Source: UBA1858 sp965262455
GTDB lineage: Bacteria > Pseudomonadota > Gammaproteobacteria > UBA4575
Length of the DNA: 64,000 nucleotides
Direction of reading: 5' to 3'
Assembly (NCBI GenBank): GCA_965262455.1
Contig: CBDHFH010000003.1
Coordinates: forward strand, 62,001 to 126,000
The notes under the pieces were generated by a model that had not been told where the DNA came from, ran no database searches, and saw only the letters and a program-made list of their open reading frames with translations. This document shows, in pieces, positions 1 through 8,786 of this stretch; position 1 is the first letter of the stretch, and each line of letters starts with the position of its first letter. Both the position numbers and the translations under genes were made by a program.

Positions 1-2
1 CA

Positions 3-1043
3 GAAGAAGATCATTTGAGTATATTTACTGAATGGAATGGTAACATTCAGCAGGCAAATGTTGAGATTGGTATGCGTTATCAGCGTGTCAAAACTGATGC
101 TGATGAAATTTCTATCGTCCCGCCTGCATTAGCCCCTGCTGTCGCATTACGTGATCGATTCAACTCCTCTGATCGATCTAAATCAGATGATAACGTTGAC
201 TTTGCTGCCAAATTAAGTATACCAATTAGCAACGAGGTAGATTTTATTGCGGGCTATGCACGCAAAACTCGATCCCCAACTTACATAGAGCGCTATCAAT
301 GGATACCTCTTAATGTCAATGCTGGCTTGGGTGATGGCAATAATTACATCGGCAATCCTGACCTGGATGCAGAATGGTCCAATCAATTTGAATTAGGATT
401 CAATTGGGCAACAGATAAAACCTACTTTAGCCCACGTGCATATTACCAACGCATTAATAACTATATTCAAGGTGTTGCCACTGCAGACACACCAACGGTA
501 ATGGTCAGCATGAATGCCAATGGCGACGCGACGCCACTGCAATTTGAAAACGTCGACGCTGAAATTTATGGTATCGATACTGATTGGGGTTATGAAATTA
601 ATCAGGATTGGATGTTGTCAGGTACCGCTAGCTATGTGCGCGGCAAGCGACGTGATGTCAACGATGATTTATTTCATATTGCTCCGCCACGTACTAGTGC
701 TGCTGTAACCAGACACTTTGGCAACGGTTCCGCGACCATTGAGGGCGTGCTCGTTGCAAGTCAAACAAAGATTTCTGATGAGTTGACTGACGACCCTAAC
801 AACCCTAATAATAATAACGATGCCACACCTGGATATGGTTTGATAAATTTATATGGCCAATATAGCCCAGCAAGCATGTCAAATCTGACTATTCAAGCAG
901 GCATAGAAAATTTATTAGACAAAGAATATACCGATCACCTGAATGGCTTTAATCGTGTCGCCGGCAATGGTGTTGATGTTGGTGAACGTCTGCCGGGCCC
1001 TGGCATCAATGCTTACTTCACCATTGGTATTGCTTTTCAGTAA
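3..1043 (+). CDS. TonB-dependent outer-membrane receptor, C-terminal part (5' end cut by window)
   Basis: The frame is open from the first bases, so only the C-terminal 346 or so residues of the beta-barrel are present; the plug domain and TonB box lie outside. Typical TonB-receptor barrel signatures are seen: a GYARKTRSPTY strand, a NPDLDAEWSNQFELGFNW segment, an IENLLDKEYTDH motif near the end, and a terminal aromatic-rich strand ending in Phe-Gln, as expected for BAM-inserted barrels. The motif set (RSPTYIERYQW, GNNYIGNPDLD, NGVDVGERLPGPG) recalls the OprC/NosA-like copper receptor branch, but this is from memory of the family. Substrate is therefore uncertain. A strong hairpin follows at 1070-1101. 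Confidence 0.88.
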   Translation, partial: EEDHLSIFTEWNGNIQQANVEIGMRYQRVKTDADEISIVPPALAPAVALRDRFNSSDRSKSDDNVDFAAKLSIPISNEVDFIAGYARKTRSPTYIERYQWIPLNVNAGLGDGNNYIGNPDLDAEWSNQFELGFNWATDKTYFSPRAYYQRINNYIQGVATADTPTVMVSMNANGDATPLQFENVDAEIYGIDTDWGYEINQDWMLSGTASYVRGKRRDVNDDLFHIAPPRTSAAVTRHFGNGSATIEGVLVASQTKISDELTDDPNNPNNNNDATPGYGLINLYGQYSPASMSNLTIQAGIENLLDKEYTDHLNGFNRVAGNGVDVGERLPGPGINAYFTIGIAFQ

Positions 1044-1069
1044 TCAGAAAATGATACAAGCTAAACAAA

Positions 1070-1101
1070 AATGCAGTTGATGTCACAACATCAACTGCAT
1101 T
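1070..1101 (-). terminator. Bidirectional terminator-like hairpin between convergent genes
   Basis: Perfect 13-bp inverted repeat (1070-1082 with 1089-1101) around a 6-base loop, between the stop codons of the receptor and the converging gene at 1133-1840. Read on the minus strand it is followed by a T-rich run (TTTTTGTTTAG), so it best fits a rho-independent terminator of the minus-strand gene; it may also stop plus-strand transcripts. Confidence 0.7.
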
Positions 1102-1132
1102 GCAGGATAAATGATTATTGAATGATTAAGAT

Positions 1133-1840
1133 CTATTTGTCTCGACTTGCTAGCTCATCATCTAAAGCAGCAATGACTTTCTTTAGATCATCACCAGATT
1201 TGGCAAAATCTGTTTCAGCTCTAGCCTGCTTCACTTTAGCATAAGACTCATCCAGTGATTTTCGATAACTTCCAATGTGTGTTGCCTCATCTACCATATC
1301 TTCTTTGAGGCGCGCATAAAAATCTGGAAATTTTTGAAAGGCATACAGCATCGACATGTAGGCAGCCGCAAACCGAAAGTCGTATGAAGGATAATCTTGT
1401 AAATTTTCTACCACTTGACGATTTCTCATCATGTCAACTTCAAAAGTGCTTTTATAACTGAGTAATGTTTCTTTAAACTCACCTTCAATTTGATAATCTG
1501 CGATTAAGTGAGGAATCACATCAGCTATCGACAACCTTACTAAATCATGATCCATGAGTTGCTTGAATAATTTTTCTTCCGCCTGTTGAATTTCATCTTC
1601 GTTAGCGGCAGTCAGCTCTAAGCTTTGTAAGTGTGATTGACGTAAATCGCTGATTTCTTCTGTCGAGAGCTTGGATAAATTTTCCGGCACATTAAATACG
1701 ATTGTGTCTTGAATCGGCATTCCGCCATCTGCTTGAAGATTGGCTGTAAACGAAATAAGTGTGATTGCACAGACAATCGCTACGGTGCTTGCAAGCCGTG
1801 CACTCTTCTCAGCAAAAGTAGTCTTATGTTTAGCTAACAT
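1133..1840 (-). CDS. Exported protein of unknown function
   Basis: I do not recognise a family. I prefer the ATG at 1840 (235 residues) over upstream starts, because GGAAA lies about 9 bases before it. The N-terminus has basic residues followed by a hydrophobic stretch (residues about 16-34) ending near ANLQADGG, which looks like a signal peptide. The rest is alpha-helical and highly charged, with Glu/Lys-rich segments and no cysteines, suggesting a soluble periplasmic helical protein. It is divergent from argA (about 170 bp between starts) and convergent with the TonB receptor, and no operon partner is visible. Confidence 0.6.
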   Translation of the reverse strand: MLAKHKTTFAEKSARLASTVAIVCAITLISFTANLQADGGMPIQDTIVFNVPENLSKLSTEEISDLRQSHLQSLELTAANEDEIQQAEEKLFKQLMDHDLVRLSIADVIPHLIADYQIEGEFKETLLSYKSTFEVDMMRNRQVVENLQDYPSYDFRFAAAYMSMLYAFQKFPDFYARLKEDMVDEATHIGSYRKSLDESYAKVKQARAETDFAKSGDDLKKVIAALDDELASRDK

Positions 1841-2010
1841 ACTGTATTTTCCAAATATTCGGCCTCTTTTGGCCTTGTTCTTTAATGATCGAGTTATTGC
1901 GTAGAATATTACCATAGGCACTATACATAAATATTAGGCTGACCACATTTTTACTTTTTATTTGCGTATAATTCCTGACAAATATTCCGCTTTTTATTAA
2001 GATTCTTGCT

Positions 2011-3288
2011 ATGGAAACATTTGATATTGAAACATTTCGCAGCGCTGCGCCATACATCTATGCGCACCAAGGGAATGTATTTGTCATCACCATTCCAAAT
2101 AGCATGCTTAACAGTGAGCAATTGCCCGCATTAGTACAAGATTTAGCCCTAATGCAAACATTAGGCATTAAGCTCGTGCTTGTTTATGCCACTGGATTAG
2201 TCTCAAAATCAAGAAAAAAACCTGCTGTCATTGATGAAAGAAAACTGACCAAATTACAGCATAGAATTGGGGAACTACAGTCACGTCTAGAGTCATTATT
2301 CTCTACTGGCTTGGTCAACACGCCGATGGCAGGCATGAAGCTCACTACCATCTCCGGGAACTTTGTCCATGCCAAACCCAGCGGCGTCGTTGATGGCGTA
2401 GATCTTCAATATCATGGTGAAGTACGCAGGGTGGATACGCAATCAATCCTCAAGCAACTCGACAATGGCAATATCGTATTACTTTCATCAATCGGCTACT
2501 CACCAAGTGGCGAGTGTTTTTATCTAGATGAACACGATGTTGCTACCACGGTGGCGGCGAGTATTCCTTCTGAAAAATTAATTTTCTTAATGGATGACAA
2601 AACGCTATTAAATAGCCGCAAACAACGCATCAAGTTCCTGACGCTAAAAGGCGCACAAAACCTTTTAACACGACGCAAGACTCTTGATGCTAGTGCAAGA
2701 CAGTATATTGAATTCGCAATTAACGCGTGCCTGAATCGCGTGCAACGTGTGCATCTATTGAGTACGCATGCGCAAGGCGCATTATTACAAGAACTATATA
2801 GCCATGATGGGGCTGGCACACTGATTACTGCAGAACAGTATGATGATATTCGCCCTGCTACCATTGAAGATGTAGGTGGAATATTGTCGTTGATCAATCC
2901 TCTTGAAGAACAACAAGTGCTGGTTGAGCGAACTCGCGAACAGATTGAATTAGAAATTCACAATTATGATGTGATTGAACATGATGGTTTTGTCATTGCA
3001 TGCGGCGCCTTGCATCCCGTTAAAGAAAAACATATCGGTGAAATTGCATGTCTCGCAGTGCATTCTGACTATCAAAAAGAAGGCTTAGGTAATCGCTTGT
3101 TAAAGCACTTAGAGCAAAAGGCCTGGTCACTGAATTTAAATGCCGTGTTTGTATTAACCACCAAAGCATTACATTGGTTTCGCGAGCATGGTTATCGCAA
3201 GTCGAGTATCCAGAAATTACCCATCAGCAAACAGAAAACGTATAATTACCAGAGAAATTCACGGGTTTATTTAAAGTCCTGCAGGTAA
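2011..3288 (+). CDS. argA: N-acetylglutamate synthase (amino-acid-kinase-like plus GNAT domains)
   Basis: Makes N-acetylglutamate from glutamate and acetyl-CoA, the first step of arginine synthesis. The 425 residues align by eye with E. coli ArgA (443 aa): a kinase-like N-terminal domain (about 1-270) with MAGMKL, SGNFVHAKPSGVVDGVD and GEVRRVDTQSILKQLDNG, then a GNAT domain (about 280-425) with GEIACLAVHSDYQKEGLGNRLL (the acetyl-CoA-binding QxxGLG loop) and the FVLTTKALHWFREHGY and YNYQRNSR ends typical of ArgA. Odd: the first glycine-rich loop of the kinase fold (LGG in relatives) reads IPNS, and the G-A-R-P-Q-I motif reads ATGLVSKS, with the following segment shortened. Acetyl transfer should be intact; arginine or nucleotide binding by the N-domain may be changed. 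Start ATG at 2011, single gene. Confidence 0.9.
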   Translation: METFDIETFRSAAPYIYAHQGNVFVITIPNSMLNSEQLPALVQDLALMQTLGIKLVLVYATGLVSKSRKKPAVIDERKLTKLQHRIGELQSRLESLFSTGLVNTPMAGMKLTTISGNFVHAKPSGVVDGVDLQYHGEVRRVDTQSILKQLDNGNIVLLSSIGYSPSGECFYLDEHDVATTVAASIPSEKLIFLMDDKTLLNSRKQRIKFLTLKGAQNLLTRRKTLDASARQYIEFAINACLNRVQRVHLLSTHAQGALLQELYSHDGAGTLITAEQYDDIRPATIEDVGGILSLINPLEEQQVLVERTREQIELEIHNYDVIEHDGFVIACGALHPVKEKHIGEIACLAVHSDYQKEGLGNRLLKHLEQKAWSLNLNAVFVLTTKALHWFREHGYRKSSIQKLPISKQKTYNYQRNSRVYLKSCR

Positions 3289-3445
3289 TTTTTATGTCAT
3301 TTCATATACGAATTACCAAGAATATTAAATTTTTTTAATGTATTTGCAATGATGTGAGCCTGTCATGCCAGTAAAATTCGCATGAAATCAAACGCTAGAT
3401 TAGTGGGTCTTTTATTCACAGCAGGTAATTACTTGGAGATTAATA

Positions 3446-3712
3446 ATGAAACTATTTATTGCAGCATGCTTGGCCGCACTTGTCACCTTCTCTACTCAAG
3501 CATTTTCTTTGGGCGGCGGGCTAGACCTCAAAGATGGTCTATTCTGGAGCGCTGATCTGAATCGTAACGAACAGCTAGATATTAATGAAGCAAAAGCGAT
3601 TTATAACCTGGGTGATGAGAAAGTATTTGCTAAATACGATACCAGTGGAGAAGGCGTAATCACAAAATTTGAATTTTATGATTATTTGAATAGACGAAGT
3701 AGCTCTGAGTAA
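3446..3712 (+). CDS. Small exported EF-hand protein
   Basis: 88 residues with a clear signal peptide (MKLFIAACLAALVTFSTQAF) and two calcium-binding EF-hand-like loops: DLNRNEQLDINE (about residues 36-47) and DTSGEGVITKFE (about 64-75), both with acidic or amide residues at positions 1, 3 and 5 and Glu at 12. A ribosome-binding site (TTGGAG) lies about 8 bases before the ATG. Probably a periplasmic calcium-binding protein; partner unknown. It stands alone, ending 19 bp from the converging aldehyde dehydrogenase gene. Confidence 0.75.
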   Translation: MKLFIAACLAALVTFSTQAFSLGGGLDLKDGLFWSADLNRNEQLDINEAKAIYNLGDEKVFAKYDTSGEGVITKFEFYDYLNRRSSSE

Positions 3713-3731
3713 TTCAACTTAAACAAATGCA

Positions 3732-5171
3732 TTAAAGCTCTTTAGAGCGAATCACTATTTGTTTATCAATTTGCATGTCTTCAAAGGTGTAGGGAATTCC
3801 CCCTACGCCTAATCCTGATTGGCGCAAGCCAGCAAAGGGCATCCAGTCGACACGGAAAGCAGTGTGGTCGTTAATCATCACACTGGCCGCATCCAGACGT
3901 TGACTGCAACGCAAGCCAACATCCAAATTTTGCGTAAGCACTGAGGCTTGAAATGCATATGGCAAGTTATTCGCCTGTGCGATTGCCGCATCGATATCCT
4001 CATATGCATACACGCATACTGCCGGGCCAAAGATTTCCTGCTGACTGATAATTGATTGCTCGGAGGGATTTAATAATACCGTGCACTCATAACTTGTTTC
4101 TGAGAGAGGCTTACCGCCAAAGACGACACTAGCACCCTGTTTAACTGCGTCATCAACCCACGTTGTAACACGCTCACATTCGCGCGGTCGAATTAGCGGC
4201 CCAACTTCTGTTGTTGCTAAAGTTGGGTCACCGATGTTCATGGCTTCTGCAAACGATGCTAAACGCTGCGCCACCTCATTTGCCATTGCCTTTGGTGCAA
4301 ACACTCTTTGCACTGACACACAGACTTGCCCAGCATGATAATAACCACCCTTGGCAATTAATGGCAATGTGTCATCAAGATCTGCACTTTCATCAATAAT
4401 CACGGGTGCCACGCCGCCATGCTCTAATGCACAACGTGCTCCTGCAGCTAATTTTGAACGCAGCATCCAGCCGACTTTGGCACTACCGATAAATGAGAAG
4501 AAACTTACGCGTTCATCCGTAACAAGTTTTTCTGCCACGCTTAGATCACTGGTGACACATGCCTGGCAGTATTCTTCAGGCAAGCCGGCATCCCTTAAAA
4601 TTTGTACAAAACGAAAACAAGATAACGGTGTATCTTCAGCCGGTTTCACTATCACGGGACAACCCGCGGCAACGGCAGGGCCCACTTGATGCACAATTAA
4701 ATTCAATGGATGGTTGAAAGCACTGACAGCCACTACCACACCAATCGGTTCTTTACGCGTAAACGCTAAACGATTTTGAGAAGCTGCGTTTAGCCCCATA
4801 GGTATTTCACGTCCACTTTCAGTACGCAATACTTCAATACAGTTTTTCACCCCATCAATTGCACGTGCCACTTCAACACGCGAATCCATTAATGGCTTAC
4901 CACCCTCTCGCGCAGCTTCTATCGCGAGTGTTTCTGCTTGGGCTTGCATGAGTTGCGCAGTCTTTTCTAATACTTCAATACGCTTGGGGATCGGCAACCA
5001 CCGTTCGCGATCACGATAAATAGCATATGCAGTTTGCAGCGCATGTTCAGCATCATCAATTGAGATGGTAGGAACATCACTAATAGGTGATAAATCCCAT
5101 GGAGCAACAACAGTGATAGTATTGCCGTCACCATGTGCACCTGGAATCATTAAATTGAATGTTTCACTCAT
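3732..5171 (-). CDS. Aldehyde dehydrogenase family protein, NAD(P)-dependent
   Basis: 479 residues, usual length for the ALDH superfamily, which oxidises aldehydes to acids. Catalytic residues are in place: Asn153 (AFNHPLN), the general base Glu250 (ALEHGG) and nucleophile Cys284 (GQVCVSVQR). The cofactor motif FIGSAKVG and the C-terminal FAGLRQSGLGVGG are present. The style resembles the branch holding lactaldehyde, phosphonoacetaldehyde and non-phosphorylating glyceraldehyde-3-phosphate dehydrogenases, but the substrate cannot be read from sequence. It follows the acetolactate-synthase-like gene by about 30 bp on the same strand, so the two are likely co-transcribed and may act in sequence (inference). 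Confidence 0.9.
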   Translation of the reverse strand: MSETFNLMIPGAHGDGNTITVVAPWDLSPISDVPTISIDDAEHALQTAYAIYRDRERWLPIPKRIEVLEKTAQLMQAQAETLAIEAAREGGKPLMDSRVEVARAIDGVKNCIEVLRTESGREIPMGLNAASQNRLAFTRKEPIGVVVAVSAFNHPLNLIVHQVGPAVAAGCPVIVKPAEDTPLSCFRFVQILRDAGLPEEYCQACVTSDLSVAEKLVTDERVSFFSFIGSAKVGWMLRSKLAAGARCALEHGGVAPVIIDESADLDDTLPLIAKGGYYHAGQVCVSVQRVFAPKAMANEVAQRLASFAEAMNIGDPTLATTEVGPLIRPRECERVTTWVDDAVKQGASVVFGGKPLSETSYECTVLLNPSEQSIISQQEIFGPAVCVYAYEDIDAAIAQANNLPYAFQASVLTQNLDVGLRCSQRLDAASVMINDHTAFRVDWMPFAGLRQSGLGVGGIPYTFEDMQIDKQIVIRSKEL

Positions 5172-5203
5172 GATCAGTATTTAAAACGTGTGACACTAAC
5201 AGT

Positions 5204-6853
5204 TTATTCTTCACCACCATTGCCTGTCACCAGGCGACTAAGTTCTTCAGTTAATTTCATATTTTCTGAGTAATCTACCGGACAATCAACGATTACAACT
5301 GTGTCATCTGCAATTGCTTGCTTCAACGTAGGCACTAATTCTTCAGCACTATTGACGCGATAGCCTTTGGCTCCAAAGCTCTCGGCATATTTAACAAAAT
5401 CAGGATTTGTAAATTCAATATGACTTGATCGCCCCAACTTACGCATTTGATGCCATTTAATTAAGCCATACTCGCTGTCATTCCATACCAGGATCACAAT
5501 CGCGACGCCAATACGCAATGCTGTTTCGATTTCTTGTGAATTCATCATGAATCCTGCATCACCTGTTACAGTTAGCGCAGTGATATTTGGATTAACTAAC
5601 TTCGCAGCAATAGCACCTGGTACGCCAATACCCATGGAGGCAAAGCCGTTTGAAATAATGCATGTATTTGGGCGTTCAGCTTGATACATTCGCGCCATCC
5701 ACATTTTATGTGCGCCGACATCAGAAATAACAACATCTTCAGGATTCAGCACCGCACGTAAATCACAAATAATCTTTTGTGGTTTAATTGGGAAACATGT
5801 GTCTGCTGCGTGCTCATTTAATTCATTCACAATCGTATCACGCAGTTCATCGTTAAACCCACCGATATGTGGTTTAGCAATTTTAGCAATCTCTTGTAAA
5901 CCAGATTTAATATCTCCAGTTACGCCAACCTCAAGTATGTAGTGCTCATCCACTTCTGCTGGGCTCATGTCAATGTGAATAATCTTTTTATCTTTATACT
6001 TGTGCCAAATGTGTGGATGGAACTCGACCATGTCAAAGCCGACACAAATAATCACATCTGATTTTTCAAACCCGCAGGCAACATAATCTTTTGCTTGCAG
6101 ACCCACTGTACCTAACGATAATTTATGTGAGAATGGAATTGCACCTTTGGCCATAAATGTGGTGGCTACCGCTATGTTTAACTGCTCAGCAAATTCCACT
6201 AACTGACTAGACGCATTATTTCTAATCACACCGTTGCCCGCCATGATAATGGGGTAACTGGCTTGGCTAATTACCTCAGCTGCTTGTTGAATTTTTTCTA
6301 TGGGTGGCACAGGTTCTAATGGAGACTGCACTTTTAGTGGATGTTTTTCTACCGGCATTTTTGCGCCCGCAATATTTTCCGGGAAATCAATAAAACTGCC
6401 GCCCGGCTTTTCCATTTGTGCATCTTTAAATGCTTTACGCACAATTTCAGGAATTATTTGTGGTGCGCGTATCTGAGTGCTGTATTTTGAAATAGGCTCA
6501 AACAAATTCACCAAATCCAATACCTGATGGCTTTCCTTATGCATACGAGTGGTTGCACCTTGCCCGGCGATGGCTACTATTGGTGCACGATCCATATCGG
6601 CATCGGCAAAACCCGTGACTAAATTGGTTGCGCCCGGACCCAATGTCGCTAAACACACACCGGCTTTACCTGTAAGCCGGCCGTAGACATCGGCCATAAA
6701 TGCGGCGCCTTGTTCATGCCGTGTAGTAATAAATTTAATCTTGCTATCTAATAGTGCATCCATGACATCGAGATTTTCTTCGCCAGGAATACCAAAAATA
6801 TACTCAACCCCTTCATTTTCAAGGCATTTAATAAACAGTTCAGATGCTTTCAT
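5204..6853 (-). CDS. Acetolactate-synthase-like thiamine diphosphate enzyme
   Basis: 549 residues from the ATG at 6853, chosen because AGGAG sits 5 bases before it; a longer reading to 6868 lacks such a site. Three TPP-enzyme domains are evident: N-terminal PYR domain with catalytic Glu47 (TRHEQGAAFMAD) and the GPGATN motif, a central domain (about 190-330), and a C-terminal PP domain with the GDAGF...N metal/TPP motif (about residues 430-460). It resembles single-subunit catabolic acetolactate synthases (pyruvate to acetolactate); no small regulatory subunit gene follows. No acetolactate decarboxylase is nearby, so another ketoacid condensation or decarboxylation is possible. Pairs with the ALDH gene downstream. 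Confidence 0.85.
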   Translation of the reverse strand: MKASELFIKCLENEGVEYIFGIPGEENLDVMDALLDSKIKFITTRHEQGAAFMADVYGRLTGKAGVCLATLGPGATNLVTGFADADMDRAPIVAIAGQGATTRMHKESHQVLDLVNLFEPISKYSTQIRAPQIIPEIVRKAFKDAQMEKPGGSFIDFPENIAGAKMPVEKHPLKVQSPLEPVPPIEKIQQAAEVISQASYPIIMAGNGVIRNNASSQLVEFAEQLNIAVATTFMAKGAIPFSHKLSLGTVGLQAKDYVACGFEKSDVIICVGFDMVEFHPHIWHKYKDKKIIHIDMSPAEVDEHYILEVGVTGDIKSGLQEIAKIAKPHIGGFNDELRDTIVNELNEHAADTCFPIKPQKIICDLRAVLNPEDVVISDVGAHKMWMARMYQAERPNTCIISNGFASMGIGVPGAIAAKLVNPNITALTVTGDAGFMMNSQEIETALRIGVAIVILVWNDSEYGLIKWHQMRKLGRSSHIEFTNPDFVKYAESFGAKGYRVNSAEELVPTLKQAIADDTVVIVDCPVDYSENMKLTEELSRLVTGNGGEE

Positions 6854-7031
6854 AAGCTCCTCTCTCACCAGCTAACAATGTTAAGATGAATCAACTTCAA
6901 ACTGACTTATAATTGACTATTTCTACATATCGGCAAATTGGATATTTATTTAACTAAATGTTCAGATAAATCACTCAATCACAAGCATTTTTATACCCTA
7001 GCATAGATCGCCAATTATTATCCCAAATGAT

Positions 7032-8009
7032 ATGAACCATACGACCGATGAACGTGCTGCGTTATTACACGCATGGATTAGTCGACATTATCCGATAGTA
7101 GAAAATTCATTCATGAGTGTTTCAGGCGATGCAAGTTTTCGTCGCTATTTTAGATTTACAGTCGAACAAACTGATGGATCAGACAATCTCAGTCTGATCG
7201 CAGTTGATGCTCCGCCTGAATTAGAAAATAGCCAGCCATTTCTGGACATTGCGCAATTACTCGCTACCAATAATTTATCGGTACCGATTATTTATGAGCA
7301 TGATTTACAGCAAGGCTTTTATATTCAACAAGATTTTGGTGATCAATTATTACTTGATTTATTAAACGGCAATTCAGTTGATAGTTTTTACCAACAGGCA
7401 ATGCAAGACATTGCACACCTACAGCATGTCGAGTGTGATCAGTTGCCCTTGTATAACTCACAACTGCTGCATAGAGAAATGAATTTATTCACTGAGTGGT
7501 ACCTAGCAAATCACTTAAATGTCACGCTTAATGAAATAGAAAAAAAATGTTTACAGGCTTGTTATCAATTATTAGAGGCTAATGCTGTCGAACAACCACA
7601 AGTATTTGTTCATCGGGATTATCATTCAAGAAATCTAATGGTGCTGGATAACAACACACTTGGCATGATTGATTTCCAGGATGCAGTGAAGGGCCCGATT
7701 ACTTATGACTTAGTATCATTGCTTAGAGACTGTTACATCGCTTGGCCACAGGATAAAATTAATCAATGGTTAAGTTATTTTCATACCTATATTGTTAGTG
7801 CGATTCCAATCGATACTTTCACGCGTTGGTTTGATCTTATGGGTATGCAACGCCACCTTAAAGCAACCGGTATATTTTGTCGCTTACACTATCGTGACGA
7901 CAAGCCGGGTTATCTTAATGACATCCCCCGCACGATGAATTATATCAAACAAGTTAGCGCAAAGTATCCTGAACTGAACGAGTTTAATCAGCTAGTGAGC
8001 AAGTTGTGA
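7032..8009 (+). CDS. amgK: N-acetylmuramate/N-acetylglucosamine anomeric kinase
   Basis: 325 residues with the aminoglycoside-phosphotransferase (protein-kinase-like) fold. The catalytic loop HRDYHSRNLM and the metal-binding IDFQDAVKGPITYDL are present at about residues 195-230. AmgK phosphorylates MurNAc (and GlcNAc) at C1 in the peptidoglycan recycling route that bypasses de novo UDP-MurNAc synthesis. The assignment is supported by the downstream murU, whose GTG start overlaps this stop by 4 bp (GTGA), as in the known amgK-murU pair. In pseudomonads this pair lies beside lptD; here lptD is about 36 kb away. Confidence 0.92.
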   Translation: MNHTTDERAALLHAWISRHYPIVENSFMSVSGDASFRRYFRFTVEQTDGSDNLSLIAVDAPPELENSQPFLDIAQLLATNNLSVPIIYEHDLQQGFYIQQDFGDQLLLDLLNGNSVDSFYQQAMQDIAHLQHVECDQLPLYNSQLLHREMNLFTEWYLANHLNVTLNEIEKKCLQACYQLLEANAVEQPQVFVHRDYHSRNLMVLDNNTLGMIDFQDAVKGPITYDLVSLLRDCYIAWPQDKINQWLSYFHTYIVSAIPIDTFTRWFDLMGMQRHLKATGIFCRLHYRDDKPGYLNDIPRTMNYIKQVSAKYPELNEFNQLVSKL

Positions 8010-8677
8010 AAGCCATGATATTAGCTGCAGGGCGAGGCGCTCGACTAAGTCCGCTCACCGATAAAATCCCCAAGCCTTTAGTCAAAGTCGGTCATGATAC
8101 TCTTATTGAGCATCATATAAGGAAGCTTGCAAAAGCAGGCTTCGAGAGCATTGTGATTAACACTGCGCATTTAGGCGAAAAAATTCGCAGTCACCTTGGA
8201 GACGGAGAACAATACGGTATAGCCATCGAATATTCCGATGAAGGCGAGCAGGCACTAGAAACCGCAGGCGGCATTGCATACGCACTGCCACTACTGGGTA
8301 AGCAACCATTTTTAGCGATTAGTTCAGATGTGTATTGCGATATTCCCTTTGATACACATTTCCAGCTAAAGCAGAGTCGCATGCACTTAATTATGGTGAA
8401 CAATCCGCCACATCACCCCAATGGAGATTTTAATGCGCAAGAAATTAATCTCGATAGTGCACCAGAGCTACGCTTTACTTACAGTGGCATCGCTTACATT
8501 AACCCTAACTTATTTACTCATGAGAAAAAAACTTACCCACTTATTGACGTCATTAAGCAATGCATAGAAGAAAATACCATTAGTGCCGACTTATATGAGG
8601 GCAAATGGATTGATGTAGGGACTATCGATCGAGTGCATGCAGCCAATAAAGCAGCAATGAAAATTGGAGCACATTAG
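8006..8677 (+). CDS. murU: N-acetylmuramate-1-phosphate uridylyltransferase
   Basis: 223 residues of the nucleotidyltransferase family. The N-terminal MILAAGRGARLSPLTDKIPKPLVKV holds the NTP-binding G-x-G-x-R and the KP motif; SSDVYCDIPF is the metal-binding region, and the C-terminal KWIDVGTIDRVHAAN motif is typical of MurU/RmlA-like enzymes. It makes UDP-MurNAc from MurNAc-1-P and UTP after AmgK. I take the GTG at 8006 as the start because it overlaps the amgK stop (translational coupling) and gives the canonical MKAMILAAG start; an ATG three codons on is the alternative. Confidence 0.93.
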   Translation: MKAMILAAGRGARLSPLTDKIPKPLVKVGHDTLIEHHIRKLAKAGFESIVINTAHLGEKIRSHLGDGEQYGIAIEYSDEGEQALETAGGIAYALPLLGKQPFLAISSDVYCDIPFDTHFQLKQSRMHLIMVNNPPHHPNGDFNAQEINLDSAPELRFTYSGIAYINPNLFTHEKKTYPLIDVIKQCIEENTISADLYEGKWIDVGTIDRVHAANKAAMKIGAH

Positions 8678-8697
8678 CCCCAAATAGGTCAATATAT

Positions 8698-8728
8698 AAT
8701 GACCGCTTTCGACCCAAAGCAGACATTT
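8698..8728. repeat. Imperfect intergenic palindrome, copy 1 (left edge of accessory island)
   Basis: Core at 8701-8724: GACCGCTTT, a short centre, then AAAGCAGAC, forming a 9-bp stem with two imperfect pairs. It starts about 20 bp after murU. The same layout (GACCGCTTT ... AAA.CGGAC) recurs at 12227-12251 and 13205-13229. From memory, similar strings occur between genes in other gammaproteobacteria, but I cannot check this. Confidence 0.6.
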
Positions 8729-8786
8729 ATGAGTCATTACAATATTATGTATTTTTGTTATTAAATTCTTTTTAAAGTCGAATAAT

